Shown here one piece after another: positions 19,163-29,143 of a stretch of DNA of 64,000 nt. Where the stretch lies: NCBI GenBank assembly GCA_934045075.1, contig OW203747.1, forward strand, positions 10,621,692 to 10,685,691, written 5' to 3'. The DNA comes from Yponomeuta sedellus. Its lineage: Eukaryota; Arthropoda; Insecta; Lepidoptera; Yponomeutidae. The notes under the pieces were generated by a model, which was not told where the DNA came from, searched no databases, and saw nothing but the letters and a program-made list of their open reading frames with translations. Position numbers and translations under genes: made by a program. The stretch's first letter is position 1. Every line of letters starts with the position of its first letter.

Positions 19163-19722
19163 ATTTATGCCACACCTGGCAATAAAGGGGCTTTTTCCGC
19201 ACGCTGCGCGTACGGAAAAAGCCGCTTTCTGAGTGCTTAGTGCGAGTTTGACAGATCCAATCAAATAACTTTACTATCGCGTTAATCGAGCATTGAGTAG
19301 TGAGTATGAGTAAGTTAACCGTTCGAACTGGCAAAACGCTGTCACAGTACAACTCGCACTCGCGTTTATTCGTATTTTGGCTGGTAAACGTGTTCACTTC
19401 TCAACGTAAACCATTACAACTCGCACTCAGCAATTTTAATTTCCATACTTGTCGCTAGGTGGCGCTTCCTCGATGCCATAGAAATATGAGTTTACGTTAA
19501 CGCGATCGAGTAGTTAAAAAACTCGCACTAAGCACTCTGGCCAAGTGTAGACATAAAAAGATGTACACAACACGGGAGGTAATAAAGAAAGCTCTCGATC
19601 GCATATTTACGTCCCTCGCTTGCAGTTCGGGCCGCAAACTTCTGCGATCTCGGCCTTTCTTTGTATTACCACCCTAGTTGTGTAATGTACTATTAAAGTT
19701 ATTGATGGCAATCATGAAATCT
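19163..19722 (+). mobile_element. Repeat R4 interrupted by a 311-bp MITE
   Basis: The outer parts (19163-19180 and 19541-19722) match the uninterrupted copy at 41547-41742: tttatgccacacctggc, then aagatgtacacaacacggga, ctcgatcgcatatttacgtc, tgtattaccaccctagttgt. Between them lie an inverted gcgtacggaaaaagccg block and the MITE at 19229-19539. Confidence 0.75.
19229..19539 (-). mobile_element. GTGCGAG-type MITE, 311 bp
   Basis: Terminal inverted repeats gagtgcttagtgcgagttt and aaactcgcactaagcactc. Internal sequence includes acaactcgcactcgcgttt and cttgtcgctaggtggcgctt. The second copy at 24880-25190 has the same length, 311 bp, in the opposite orientation. No transposase is encoded. Termini starting near CAGAGTGC recall hAT ends, but I cannot find an 8-bp duplication. 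Confidence 0.8.
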
Positions 19723-19921
19723 TATCTTATGTTTTGTATAGGTGGCAATTGATGTACCTATTCTGAGATGGTCAGAGTGCAGTTTTTTTACCGCTGCCTT
19801 TTTCTCCACTACAATACGGCCAGAAGGCAGCGGCTTACATTTTACATTGTACATTGACATTAGGCAAGCAGAACGTAAATTCTTTACTTTAAAATAAACT
19901 GAATTGAATTGAAGTTGTTCA

Positions 19922-20290
19922 CACTGAAGCGCTCGTGGCCTAGGCGAACCGAGTGATTAGAATCAATCACTTTAGTTAAGCAACAACAGGCGCGGTAAGG
20001 TGCAGGATGGGTGACCGTCCCGTGACTACCGCTAGTGGCATTTTTCCGAGCGCTTCCGTGCCTCGCAAGGCACGTTAACCAGTTGGTGCCGGCTGTCATG
20101 TAATGGCAGTTGTTAAGCCATGTCAGAGGCCTCATGGGCGGCTTGATAACTTCTGATAGTAAGGCCCGCCACTGTCTTACAATCCTCCACCAACCCGGAC
20201 TTGGCCCCCGTGGTGGAGTATAGCCTTCGTGCGATGCAGGAAGAGACCCGTGCCCCAGCAGTGGAGACATACAAAGGTTGATAACGATTT
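19922..20290 (+). mobile_element. 5S-headed SINE, full length
   Basis: Head gcgctcgtggcctaggcgaa through tail gacatacaaaggttgataac, with a 13-base deletion in the tail (tagccttcgtgcgatg). A clear gatgggtgaccgtcccgtg 5S box. Confidence 0.78.
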
Positions 20291-20984
20291 AAAGAACACT
20301 TTTAAAACACACTTTACTGAGGCAAAACATCTAGTATGTACATAGGTACTGACTACGAGTAATCAGTCATTGGTGCCTCTATTATTCCCCTGGGGGTACA
20401 GGCCGGCCTCCAAAGTGATAAGCTACGTGGGTTGCCTATCAAACAGCTGGCCTACATTTCTGTTGGGTTTAGATCTGCTTGGAGGCTTCTGCGGACAAGT
20501 TGGCTTCCATTTTTGCAAACTGTCAACGTAGGAGAGAGAGAGATATAGTGTCTATGGATGAGTGACGGTATTACTGACTTTTCCTTTTCCCTACGTCAAT
20601 GAAAAATATACGTTTGCTGATAATTTTATAATATCAAAACATAAAATTATCAGCAGACGTATATATATATTTTTCAATGCTTATACTCGGAAAGTAGTGT
20701 TGCTTTGATCTGATTATTTGGTGGAAAATGCTGCTTCCCTCCCTAGAGAGGGAAAAAACTCATTTAAAGTACTTCCCACCTAAGGGCCGGAATGAACTTT
20801 AATAGAACTACTGTCAGCTGTGAAGAGTTATATGTAAAAAAAAACTAATTAAAAAAAATGCTGCGGTCATGTGAGTGTAACAGCTAGTGTGAACTTAGCG
20901 CAAACTTCTTTGAGCGGAATAGGCCGCAACAATTACGCGGCGAGTTCCATATTTAAACTAATCTGATACTAAAGTGATACTAAT
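20291..20984. other. Intron stretch with one hairpin
   Basis: No exon is seen. An inverted repeat at 20605-20690 pairs aaatatacgtttgctgataa with ttatcagcagacgtatat. The remainder is unrecognised. Confidence 0.4.
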
Positions 20985-21200
20985 CTGTTATAATACGAGT
21001 ATAACACTGACGTTTCGGCACTTTTACAGGGGCCGTGGTCTCGGATGTCAGAGATGACAGGCGTCTTTTTGAAAGCATTAACTGTTAGTTTACTACCCTC
21101 GGCAAAAGTTAAAAAGTTAATTATGTAAAAGTGCCGAAACTTCGGAAAATTGTAAAAAATATAATGAACGATTGAAATCCGTATTAAAACAGTTTTAATT
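20985..21200. repeat. GTTTCGGCAC foldback derivative
   Basis: Contains the paired blocks gacgtttcggcacttttaca and aaaagtgccgaaac, plus gaaagcattaactgttagtt and tactaccctcggcaaaa. A deletion derivative of the 670-bp foldback at 32758-33427. Confidence 0.65.
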
Positions 21201-21258
21201 TATGTTCATTATCAAAAAAAATCAATTATAATTAAGATTAAACTATATTTGTTTTACA

Positions 21259-21640
21259 CTATTTTTATTTTTAATGCACTAACCCGTGCTAAGGAACAAA
21301 TTTAAAAACCTATTTAGAGGCTAAAAATTTCACCCATGCTGGGATTCGAACCCGCAACCTCTGGCTATCCGTGCCAGCGCTCTTTCCAACTGAGCTAATG
21401 GGCGACTCACCGGCATCAGTGAAATTTCGAACCTCTTTACACTATTCTCTGTATTACGTACTGGCAGCGACATCTGACTTAAGCAAATTGCATTACTTAC
21501 AGCCCCGTCTACCTATTTTGCAGTTAGGTTTAACATCGGAACGATATCACTTAATATAGTGTAATCATGTGGGTACAGTGGTGTGTGAAAATGGGTGAAA
21601 ATTTTTAGCCTCTAAATAGGTTTTTAAATATATTTGTTTT
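21259..21640 (-). repeat. tRNA-like palindromic element, copy
   Basis: Outer block cactatttttatttttaatg, then the antisense tRNA-like region (21330-21404, anti-B-box ggattcgaacc, ctgagctaatgggcga), the antisense leader (acctctttacactattctct to aacatcggaacgatatc), and a short sense arm end agcctctaaataggttttta. The ORF on it is by-product. Confidence 0.7.
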
Positions 21641-21759
21641 TTGTTTTGTAGAATAGTTCAATTATCTTCTTGGTATTCAGATATTGTATGGAATTAGGCG
21701 TTTCTTTGCGGAAATCCATAATAGCATTAAAATATGAAAATAAGGTAACAAATACACAG

Positions 21760-21915
21760 CAAATGCGCAACATTTGCGCGCTCTCACACAAGTATTGGTG
21801 TCGGTGGTGGTGTGTTCGTGTCTTGCTTCTGCTCGAAAAAGTGGGAGGGAGGGCGGTGCATTAACTAACCGCATGGTGCTTGTGGGATTTTGGCGGAATT
21901 TAGCAAAGTAATTTG
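21760..21915 (+). repeat. Interspersed repeat R3, copy 2
   Basis: Close to 735-915 and 30645-30800: tggtgtgttcgtgtcttgct, aaaaagtgggagggagggcg, accgcatggtgcttgtggg. Family unknown. Confidence 0.55.
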
Positions 21916-22379
21916 CACATTTACTTCTAGGTATTCGTCTATTTTATAATAAGATCAAATGAAACGTTTCCTTCTCGCTGTGGTCGAGTGTACTAAGGCA
22001 ATTGAAAACGGAGACACTTAATTCAATAGGGACAGAGTTCAAACTTAATCAATTATGATATTGAAGTGGAGACTAGCCGGGTAGAAATTTAGGGAGAGGC
22101 TTCGTGACTTATTGGAGCGAAATATTTGACCTTTAATATCCAACTAAAACAATTAGAATAGGTACTCGCTTTAATTTATAAATTTATTAAAAGTATTGAA
22201 TTTAGAACCCTGAAATGTATACTGGTAATTTATATAGGACTTGGTAATACACGACTAGGATCGCTCTGCATTTGGTGCGCGTAATGTGGGAGCAGATTAC
22301 TGATAGTGAAAAAAGGAAAGAAAGTACTTTTTATCTAGATTTGCTGTATTTAAATTTAAATTTTGACTTAATGATGGAA
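21916..22379. other. Intron stretch, nothing recognised
   Basis: A+T-rich, no exon-like open segment with splice sites, and no repeat that I recognise. Confidence 0.35.
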
Positions 22380-22742
22380 ACGCTCGTGGCCTAGGCGAAC
22401 CGAGTGATTGGAATCAATCACGTGGTTAAGCAACAACAGGCGCGGTCAGGTACGGGATGGGTGAGCGTCCCGTGACTACCGCTAGTGGCATTTTTCCAAG
22501 CGCTTCCGTGCTTCGCAAGGCACGTTAAGCCGTTGGTGCCGGCTGTCATATAATGGCAGTCGTTAAGTCATGTCAGAGGCCTTATGGGCGGCTTGATAAC
22601 TTCTGACAGTAAGGCCCGCCACTGTCTTACAATCCTCCACCAACCCGGACTTGGCCCCCGTGGTGGAGTATGGCCTAACCTTCCTTCGATGTAGGAAGAG
22701 ACCCGTGCCCCAGCAGTGGGGACATACAAGGGTTGATAACAA
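22380..22742 (+). mobile_element. 5S-headed SINE, full length
   Basis: One of the best-preserved copies. Head gcgctcgtggcctaggcgaa, 5S-like boxes, and tail cccagcagtggggacataca followed by agggttgataac. Confidence 0.8.
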
Positions 22743-22892
22743 ACGGGGCGTTAGAAACCATAACACCGGATCTACCTAGCTTGGTTTCTCATGTGATAGA
22801 ATACTTATTACGTATACTTATAAGTCAAATTGTAAACTAGCCAAACTTTACATGTATACCGATGTCTGTGACTCAATAAATATCATTATAAT

Positions 22893-23205
22893 CGATGATC
22901 GATATCAACCCTTGTATGTCCCCACTACTGGGGCACGGGTCACTTCGTGCATCGCAGGAAGGTTAGGCCAATACTCCACCACGGGGGCCAAGTCCGGGTT
23001 GGTGGAGGATTGTAAGACAGTGGCGGGCCTTACTGACAGAAGTTATCAAACCGTCCATGAGGCCTCTGACATGGCCTAATGACAGCCATGCCACTAGCGG
23101 TAGTCACGGGACGGTCACCAATCCTGCACCTGACCGCGCCTGTTGTTGCATAACTCAAGTGATTGATTCCAATTACTCGGTTCGACTAGGCCACGAGTGT
23201 GTGTG
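22893..23205 (-). mobile_element. 5S-headed SINE, antisense
   Basis: Antisense copy lacking about 50 bp of the middle body (it jumps from atggcctaatgacagccatg to ccactagcggtagtcacggg). Faces the sense copy at 22380-22742 tail to tail. Confidence 0.75.
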
Positions 23206-23234
23206 TGTGATAAAATTATTATTTTTATGGGCAG

Positions 23235-23412
23235 CTAGACAGTAAGGCCCGCCCAGTGGCGGGCCTATGGTGGAGGATTATAAGACAATTCTTACAATCC
23301 TCCACCAACCCGAACTTGGCCCTGGAGTAGGTGAGTATAGCTTAAGCTGCCTGCGATGCAGGAAGAGACCCGTGCTCCAGCACTGAGGCCATTCAAGGGT
23401 TGATATTGATCG
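23235..23412 (+). repeat. 5S-SINE tail fragments
   Basis: A short antisense scrap (cagtggcgggcct) is followed by a sense tail (ttacaatcctccaccaaccc to attcaagggttgatattg). Confidence 0.6.
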
Positions 23413-23665
23413 ATGTGTGTGTATGCACATCCGATTCTATGTTCTCTCTTAATTGAATTGCATAACCAATGGTCAAATTTTGATAAATCTTTTTTGTTTT
23501 CGCGTGTGCTAAAGGTATACAAATCGACATAAACTTAAAATAAAAAAGATCCCTAATAATAATGAAAAATAAATAATGAAATAATAATAATAGTCATTTA
23601 TTTCAGGCAAAGGGAGCCATATACAAATATTTTTTACAAATAACTAAATACTAAACAATAAATAA

Positions 23666-24058
23666 TTACACTATTTTTTTATTTTTAATGCACTAACCCG
23701 TGCTAAGGAACAAATTTAAAAACCTATTTAGAGGCTAAAAATTTTTAAATTTTTCCTTAGCACGGGTTAGTGCATTAAAAATAAAAAAATAGTGTAATCA
23801 TGTGGGTACAGTGATATCGTTCCGATGTTAAACCTAACTGCAAAGTAGGTAGTCGGGGCTGTAAGTAATGCAATTTGCTTAAGTCAGATGTCGCTGCCTG
23901 TACGTAATACAGAGAATATTGTAAAGAGGTTCGAAATTTCACTGATGCCGTGAGTCGCCCATGGGCTCAATTGGTAGAGCGCTGGTACGGATAGCCAGAG
24001 GTTGCGGGTTCGAATCCCGGCATGGGTGAAATTTTTAGCCTCTAAATAGGTTTTTAAA
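23666..24058 (+). repeat. tRNA-like element with palindromic leader
   Basis: Bases 23669-23795 form a near-perfect palindrome of the outer blocks (cactattttttta..., aatgcactaacccgtgctaa, aaacctatttagaggcta and complements). A full sense unit follows: leader, then the tRNA-like region 23956-24029 (A box gggctcaattgg, B box ggttcgaatcc), then agcctctaaataggttttta. Confidence 0.72.
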
Positions 24059-24742
24059 CTAAACAATAAAGTTAAGACAAATTACCTAAAGTCTCAACTA
24101 CTTGTGGTTCGTCCTCATCTGCACTGACATCCGGACAAAACAACTCCAAAAAAATATATTTGCACGTACCTATTATAGACCCTCTGTTTATTGCTTCTCC
24201 GACTCTCCAAGGTTTGCCGGAAGAAATCTCTTTCGGAGATAAGCTCGCCTTTGTACATGTTATTTCTTATGTAATGTCCTGTCAAATTAATTGTAGTTCT
24301 TATTATTATTCCTCTTAATTATAGTTTATGACACCAACTCTTATTTCGGTTTAAGACTAAACTGAATACTGTGTTCTGTACCTACAGTTATAACAATTAT
24401 TATAGACAATTAAAGAAATTAACCCTCAGCTATTTAAATTAAAAAAAATGTTTCGCGTGCAATAAAGTATATTAAGGACAAGATAAGAAAACCCTGAGGA
24501 CAAGTCCAGACCACGATTTGGTCTCTGGAATAACCGCATATGCATGGCGTGAAGCGAGATAACAGAAAGTACTGGGTGGTATAAAAAAGAAAGGTCACAC
24601 AAAGTAGATCGATAAGAAAGGCCTAGGTGGCCTACTCGGGATAGATATAATAGATTGATAGATAAATTAGTAGCTGGTGCCCGCGACTTCGTCTGCGCAG
24701 GATTTTCGGGTAGATTTATTCCTACTTACCTTGACACTCACC
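24059..24742. other. Intron stretch, mostly unassigned
   Basis: No exon is supported. Bases 24668-24710 (tggtgcccgcgacttcgtct) are a scrap of a common lepidopteran LINE 3' region, also at 50852-50885. Confidence 0.35.
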
Positions 24743-25377
24743 GTCTTTTTATTGCAGAAAAGAGCGATCAGATTCATCTATAAGCTAGGCAGTAGAGATT
24801 CTTTAAGAGAATTCTTTAAAGAAACAAACATCCTGACAGTTGCCAGCCAGTGTATCTATGAAAATATTATGTATGTCAGCAGAAGGCTTAGTGCGAGTTT
24901 TTTAACTACTCGATCGCGTTAACGTAAACTCATATTTCTATGGCATAGAGGAAGCGCCACCTAGCGACAAGTATGGAAATTAAAATTGTTGAGTGCGAGT
25001 TGTAATGGTTTACGTTGAGAAGTGAACACGTTTACCACCCAAAACACGGATAAACGCGAGTGCGAGTTGTACTGTTACAGCGTTTTGCCAGTTCGAACGG
25101 GTAACTTACTCATACTCACTACTCAATGCTCGATTAACGCGGTAGTAAAGTTATTCGATTGGATCTGTCAAACTCGCACAAAGCAATCTGGAAAAATATT
25201 AGCAACTTTAAAACTGCAGGTAGCCAACACCATGAAAATACTAGAAATAAACTTTTGATCCCAAGATTTAGGCTAGCAAAGGTAAATACATCCTTCATGA
25301 TGCATTGTATACGCTTCTATAATAAAATCCCTGAAGATATATTAAGTTTAATTGAAAAGCGGTTCAAAAAATGTGTA
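24743..25377 (+). pseudogene. LINE-A ORF2 fragment split by a MITE
   Basis: Bases 24757-24879 encode KRAIRFIYKLGSRDSLREFF and on to NIMYV; 25191-25377 resume with NISNFKTAGSQH, then FRLAKVNTSFMMHCIRFYNK, ending at a premature stop. Together they match ORF2 of the intact LINE-A (5425-5740). The 311-bp MITE (24880-25190) lies between gtatgtcag and gaaaaatatt, which are contiguous in the intact copy. Confidence 0.85.
24880..25190 (+). mobile_element. GTGCGAG-type MITE inside LINE-A fragment
   Basis: The ends cagaaggcttagtgcgagt and actcgcacaaagcaatctg are inverted repeats. Its length of 311 bp matches the copy at 19229-19539. The insertion boundaries are fixed by comparison with intact LINE-A at 5541-5556; no duplicated target is evident there. 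Confidence 0.82.
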
Positions 25378-25424
25378 TAGTACTCTTTGTGCGTAACCGC
25401 ACAAAGAGTACTATACACATTTTT
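25364..25424. repeat. Snap-back inversion of LINE-A sequence
   Basis: aaaaaatgtgtatagtactc ending ctttgtgcg is followed, after taac, by its exact reverse complement. The left arm is LINE-A ORF2 (compare 5731-5758). Confidence 0.75.
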
Positions 25425-25572
25425 TGCTCCTATATTTATTAACTTTGCCTCTTTTGTATGAGAATCAAGCCAATAATATTTCTCTTTCTCTCTATCGCTG
25501 ATATATCGATAGACAAAATGGACAAAAACACTACAAACGTAGTCTTTTCAAAGTAAGTAATTAATTAACACA

Positions 25573-25772
25573 GTTGACAACCTCTGTGGCGTAACGATAG
25601 CGCGTCTGCCTACCATACAAAAGGTCCCGGGTTCGAATCCCGGCTGGGGACAAAAAAAAACCCAGGTCTTGGATGTTTACATGGTTGTGATGTCGTTGTT
25701 TCTGGTTCCCACGACACAGGGTATCGTGGGGCCAGAAGCAATGTATGTGCTTGTATGTAAATGTTATGTTAC
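25573..25772 (+). mobile_element. tRNA-headed SINE (family S2)
   Basis: Head cctctgtggcgtaacgatag, B box ggttcgaatcc, body ggtcttggatgtttacatgg, small deletion in the gtatcctagtg block. Sense orientation. Confidence 0.78.
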
Positions 25773-25794
25773 GTTACATACTCGTACACAATTA

Positions 25795-26217
25795 TTATAA
25801 AACATACAACTCCTGCATTGTACTGGCTTTAATTCCAGACATCATTGTCATCATATCACACATATATTATAAAGGCGTAAGTTAGTGAGTGTGTATGTTT
25901 GTTGTTTGGCAATTCTAATTTATAATCATGTACCTGATAGCTTTAAGCAATTATCATTACCAATTTTCAGAAAGAAATTGTTTCAACTTTTACTAAACAA
26001 AATGTATTACAATATAAATGATTTCATTAATGATAAGTTATAATTCAGCATAATTTTTAATATAATTTTGACATTACTTTATTAACAATTTTATGAACTT
26101 TTATTTATGCATGTTGACATTTAATTTAATTTAATTTTACATTGAATGTTTTAATTTCAATTGGTCTGTTGTATTGTGATATGTTATGGTCACTTTAATG
26201 TTTTATTAATTAGATTC
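25795..26217. repeat. LINE-A scrap and related CR1-type 3' remnant
   Basis: Bases 25795-25860 are an antisense LINE-A scrap (ctcctgcattgtactggc). Bases 25955-26042 encode FRKKLFQLLLNKMYYNINDF followed by a stop, resembling the C-terminus of CR1-like ORF2 (intact LINE-A has CQKGYYNIKDYL), from a different subfamily. Confidence 0.5.
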
Positions 26218-26463
26218 AATTTACACTATTTTTATTTTTAATGCACTAACCCGTGCTAAGGAACAAATTTAAAAACCTATTAAGAGGCTAAAAATTTCAC
26301 CCATGCCGGGATTCGAACCCGCAACCTCTGGCTATCCGTACCAGCGCTCTACCAATCCAATTGGTACCGCTCAATTGGTAGAGCGCTGGTACGGATAGCC
26401 AGAGGTTGCGGGTTCGAATCCCGGCATGGGTGAAATTTTTAGCCTCTAAATAGGTTTTTAAAT
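26218..26463. repeat. tRNA-like giant palindrome
   Basis: Two opposed tRNA-like regions. The left arm (26267-26358) reads aaacctatttagaggcta..., the antisense B box ggattcgaacc, then gctctaccaat. The right arm (26366-26462) is its near-exact complement, with A box gctcaattggtagagc and B box ggttcgaatcc. The loop is only a few bases. The outer block cactatttttatttttaatg is on the left only. Fully extruded, it would form a ~95-bp stem. Confidence 0.82.
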
Positions 26464-26510
26464 AGATTAAATTTTTTTGTCATTAATTTTATTATATTAT
26501 ATTTTAAATT

Positions 26511-28014
26511 TTAAAGGGGCGGCTCTCAAACAGCTTAGTAATGGGAAGGCTGCCGGTGAAGATGGAGTAGCCTCTGAGCTCCTCAAGGCAGGTGGTGAAC
26601 CTGTTCTTGGGGAGTTGAGGAGGCTCTTCAACTCTGTAATAACAAATGGTACTACCCCGAGGGCGTGGAGCAGAGGTGTAGTGGCATTGTTTTTCAAGAA
26701 AGGAGACAAAACGCTCCTTAAAAACTATAGGCCGATCACGCTTCTGAGCCACATCTATAAGCTGTTCTCGAGAGTCATCACGAATCGTCTAGCATCAAGA
26801 TTTGACGCCTTTCAGCCACCGGAACAGGCTGGGTTTCGTAAAGGCTATAGCACCGTAGACCACATCCATACTGTTTGGCAGGTTATACAGAATTCCGAAG
26901 AGTATAACCAACCGCTGTGTCTGGCGTTTGTGGACTACGAGAAGGCCTTCGACTCCATCGAAACCTGGGCTGTTCTGGAGTCTTTGCAGCGATGCCAAGT
27001 CGACTGGCGTTACGTGGAGGTGCTGAGGAGTCTCTACCAAGTGGCGACGATGTCCGTGCAAGTACAGAACCACCAAACAAGACCCATCCAGTTGCTCAGA
27101 GGTGTAAGACAGGGTGACGTTATTTCCCCGAAACTCTTCACCAATGCTCTGGAGGATGTTTTCAAGACCCTGTGGTGGAATGGCATGGGCATCAATGTTA
27201 ATGGTGAATATCTCACACACCTCCGCTTTGCTGACGACATAGTCTTAATGGCAGAATCGCTGCAAGACCTACAGAAAATGCTGTCTGATCTTAATGCTGC
27301 CTCGAGACGCGTTGGGCTTGGGATAAACTTGGACAAGACTAAGGTCATGTTCAACGAGCACATCGTCCCTGAGCCCGTTCTCGTCGAAGGTGTAGCCCTT
27401 GAAGTGGTCCAAGAGTACGTCTACCTAGGACAAAAGATCCAGCTGGGTAGAGACAACTTGGAGGGTGAAATCACCAGAAGAGTGCAGCTTGGCTGGGCAG
27501 CGTTTGGAAAGTTGCGTCACATCTTCGAGTCATCCTTGCCACAATGCCTGAAGACCAAGGTATTCAATCAATGCGTCCTGCCGGTCATGACATACGGAGC
27601 CGAGACGTGGAACCTGACAGTGAAACTAGCCCACCGATTGCATGTCACTCAGCGAGCTATGGAAAGGTGTATGCTCGGAATCTCGTTAAGGGACAAAGTC
27701 CGGAACGAGATCATCCGACAAAAAACCAAAGTCACTGACGTAGTTCAGAAGTGTAGCAGGCTGAAGTGGCAGTGGGCTGGTCACATCTGTCGCAGAACCG
27801 ATGATCGTTGGAGCAGACGGGTTCTCGAATGGAGACCACGACTCGGCAAGCGTAGTGTAGGACGCCCTCCGGCCAGATGGACCGACGACCTGAAAAAGGT
27901 GGCTGGTGGTGACTGGATGGCGAAAACGGGAGATCGGGTCTTGTGGCGCACCCTGGGGGAGGCTTATGTCCAGCAGTGGACTGCAATAGGCTGAAATGAT
28001 GATGATGATGATTG
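26511..28014 (+). mobile_element. 5'-truncated RTE LINE with 12-bp TSD
   Basis: The insertion is flanked by identical atattttaaatt at 26499-26510 and 28015-28026. It starts mid-RT and ends gctgaaatgatgatgatgat, an RTE-like microsatellite tail. It lies in the sense strand of the Sidestep intron B-C. Confidence 0.88.
26513..27994 (+). CDS. RTE-type reverse transcriptase, N-terminally truncated
   Basis: About 493 uninterrupted codons of LINE ORF2. RT blocks in order: GKAAGEDGVASELLKAGG, NYRPITLLSHIYKLFSRVI, QAGFRKGYSTVDHI, FVDYEKAFDSI (catalytic Asp), GVRQGDVISPKLF, LRFADDIVLMAES (catalytic Asp pair), then YVYLGQ. After the RT comes the RTE-type C-terminal region: LPVMTYGAETW, LKWQWAGHICRRTDDRW, GRPPARWTDDLKKVAGGDW and a final GEAYVQQWTAIG. 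The endonuclease and RT fingers are missing because the copy is 5'-truncated, so it cannot move itself. There are no stops, which indicates a recent insertion. The first 12 codons of the open frame upstream are flanking DNA. Confidence 0.9.
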   Translation, partial: KGAALKQLSNGKAAGEDGVASELLKAGGEPVLGELRRLFNSVITNGTTPRAWSRGVVALFFKKGDKTLLKNYRPITLLSHIYKLFSRVITNRLASRFDAFQPPEQAGFRKGYSTVDHIHTVWQVIQNSEEYNQPLCLAFVDYEKAFDSIETWAVLESLQRCQVDWRYVEVLRSLYQVATMSVQVQNHQTRPIQLLRGVRQGDVISPKLFTNALEDVFKTLWWNGMGINVNGEYLTHLRFADDIVLMAESLQDLQKMLSDLNAASRRVGLGINLDKTKVMFNEHIVPEPVLVEGVALEVVQEYVYLGQKIQLGRDNLEGEITRRVQLGWAAFGKLRHIFESSLPQCLKTKVFNQCVLPVMTYGAETWNLTVKLAHRLHVTQRAMERCMLGISLRDKVRNEIIRQKTKVTDVVQKCSRLKWQWAGHICRRTDDRWSRRVLEWRPRLGKRSVGRPPARWTDDLKKVAGGDWMAKTGDRVLWRTLGEAYVQQWTAIG

Positions 28015-28154
28015 ATATTTTAAATTCGGCGATCCAGCAACAATATTTACACACCGAAAGGTAGAACATGAAGGATCTTAGGAATAAATTTAAAACATGA
28101 TAATATGTACCCGTGTTCTAGCAAATAAATTATTTTTACTTTACTTTTACTTTA

Positions 28155-28250
28155 AGATAAGATAAGATAAGAATATTCTTTATTGTACACTGGAAAAACA
28201 ACAAATACAAAACAATTGCAAATATACATAGTACAATTGGCGGCCTTATT
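28155..28250 (-). repeat. LINE-B-related 3' UTR fragment
   Basis: aagaatattctttattgtac and ttggcggccttatt, matching 55775-55860 better than 56464 (a subfamily). Antisense. Confidence 0.55.
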
Positions 28251-28373
28251 TACTTACTTCTTGACGTCCTGGCTGTGGCAATTTTAATAAAATTTGGTTG
28301 GGAGTAAGCTGACCCCCTGGATAGCCACAAGGCTACGGTTTCCTGTGCGAAAATATCACATTACTATACTATT

Positions 28374-28605
28374 TTTATTTTTAATGCACTAACCCGTGCT
28401 AAGGACAAATTTAAAAAACCTATTTAGAGGCTAAAAATTTCACCCATGCCGTAATACAGAGAATAGTGTAAAGAGGTTCGAAATTTCGCTGATGCCGGTG
28501 AGTCGCCCATTGGCTCAATTGGTAGAGCGCTGGCACGGATAGCCAGAGGTTGCGGCTTCGAATCCTGGCATGGGTGAAATTTTTAGCCTCTAAATAGGTT
28601 TTTAA
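28374..28605 (+). repeat. tRNA-like element, internally deleted
   Basis: The left arm (ttatttttaatgcactaacc to ttcacccatgccg) is joined directly to the leader (taatacagagaatagtgtaa) and a sense tRNA-like region 28500-28574 (A box ggctcaattgg, B box ggcttcgaatcc). Confidence 0.7.
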
Positions 28606-28640
28606 ATTATCACATTTCCATGGGAAACTCGATAAACCTA

Positions 28641-28706
28641 ACATATATATATATATATGTTATAATATATATATATGATTCAACATATATATATATATAT
28701 GTTGAA
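28641..28706. repeat. AT dinucleotide run with palindrome
   Basis: (AT)n microsatellite in three blocks, with gattcaac and gttgaatc flanking the last two. Intrinsically able to form a hairpin. The G+C-richer bases 28707-28990 hold nothing recognisable. Confidence 0.7.
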
Positions 28707-29143
28707 TCTCAGGCTGTCACTGCTCGAGTAGACCCCCAATGTTTGTCAGAGCTCCGCAGTAGCCGATTGGGATCTAAACTATTGCAATAAATCAGCCGGT
28801 CGCCGGCTCGTCCCACTGGCGTTAATGAAAAGACTCCTCGGAGTTTTCGGCTCAGTTTTTCTCTTTCTACGAGAAAATACCGGCAGGAACTACCGGTATT
28901 TTCGGCAGGAAATACCGGCTGTTCTAGGCTGTTAATCCCTCGGACTTGGTACAAGTCCTTGGGAATTGTCTCGGAAGAGGAACAAGGCTTCCACTTTGAA
29001 ATCTTAGAACATTGTCGTTGTTACTATGTATTTACAGGATTATGTTTTAAATGAATTGCAGTTTTATTGAATACATGTATATAACATAATTATGTACGTT
29101 ATGTATATTTTTATGTACTTTGTAAACGTTCCGCTGCAAAGTA

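Noticed and set aside
24668..24743. Host exon directly before the LINE-A fragment
   Set aside because: The bases match a common lepidopteran LINE 3' block also seen at 50852-50885; the ORF simply runs through the junction.
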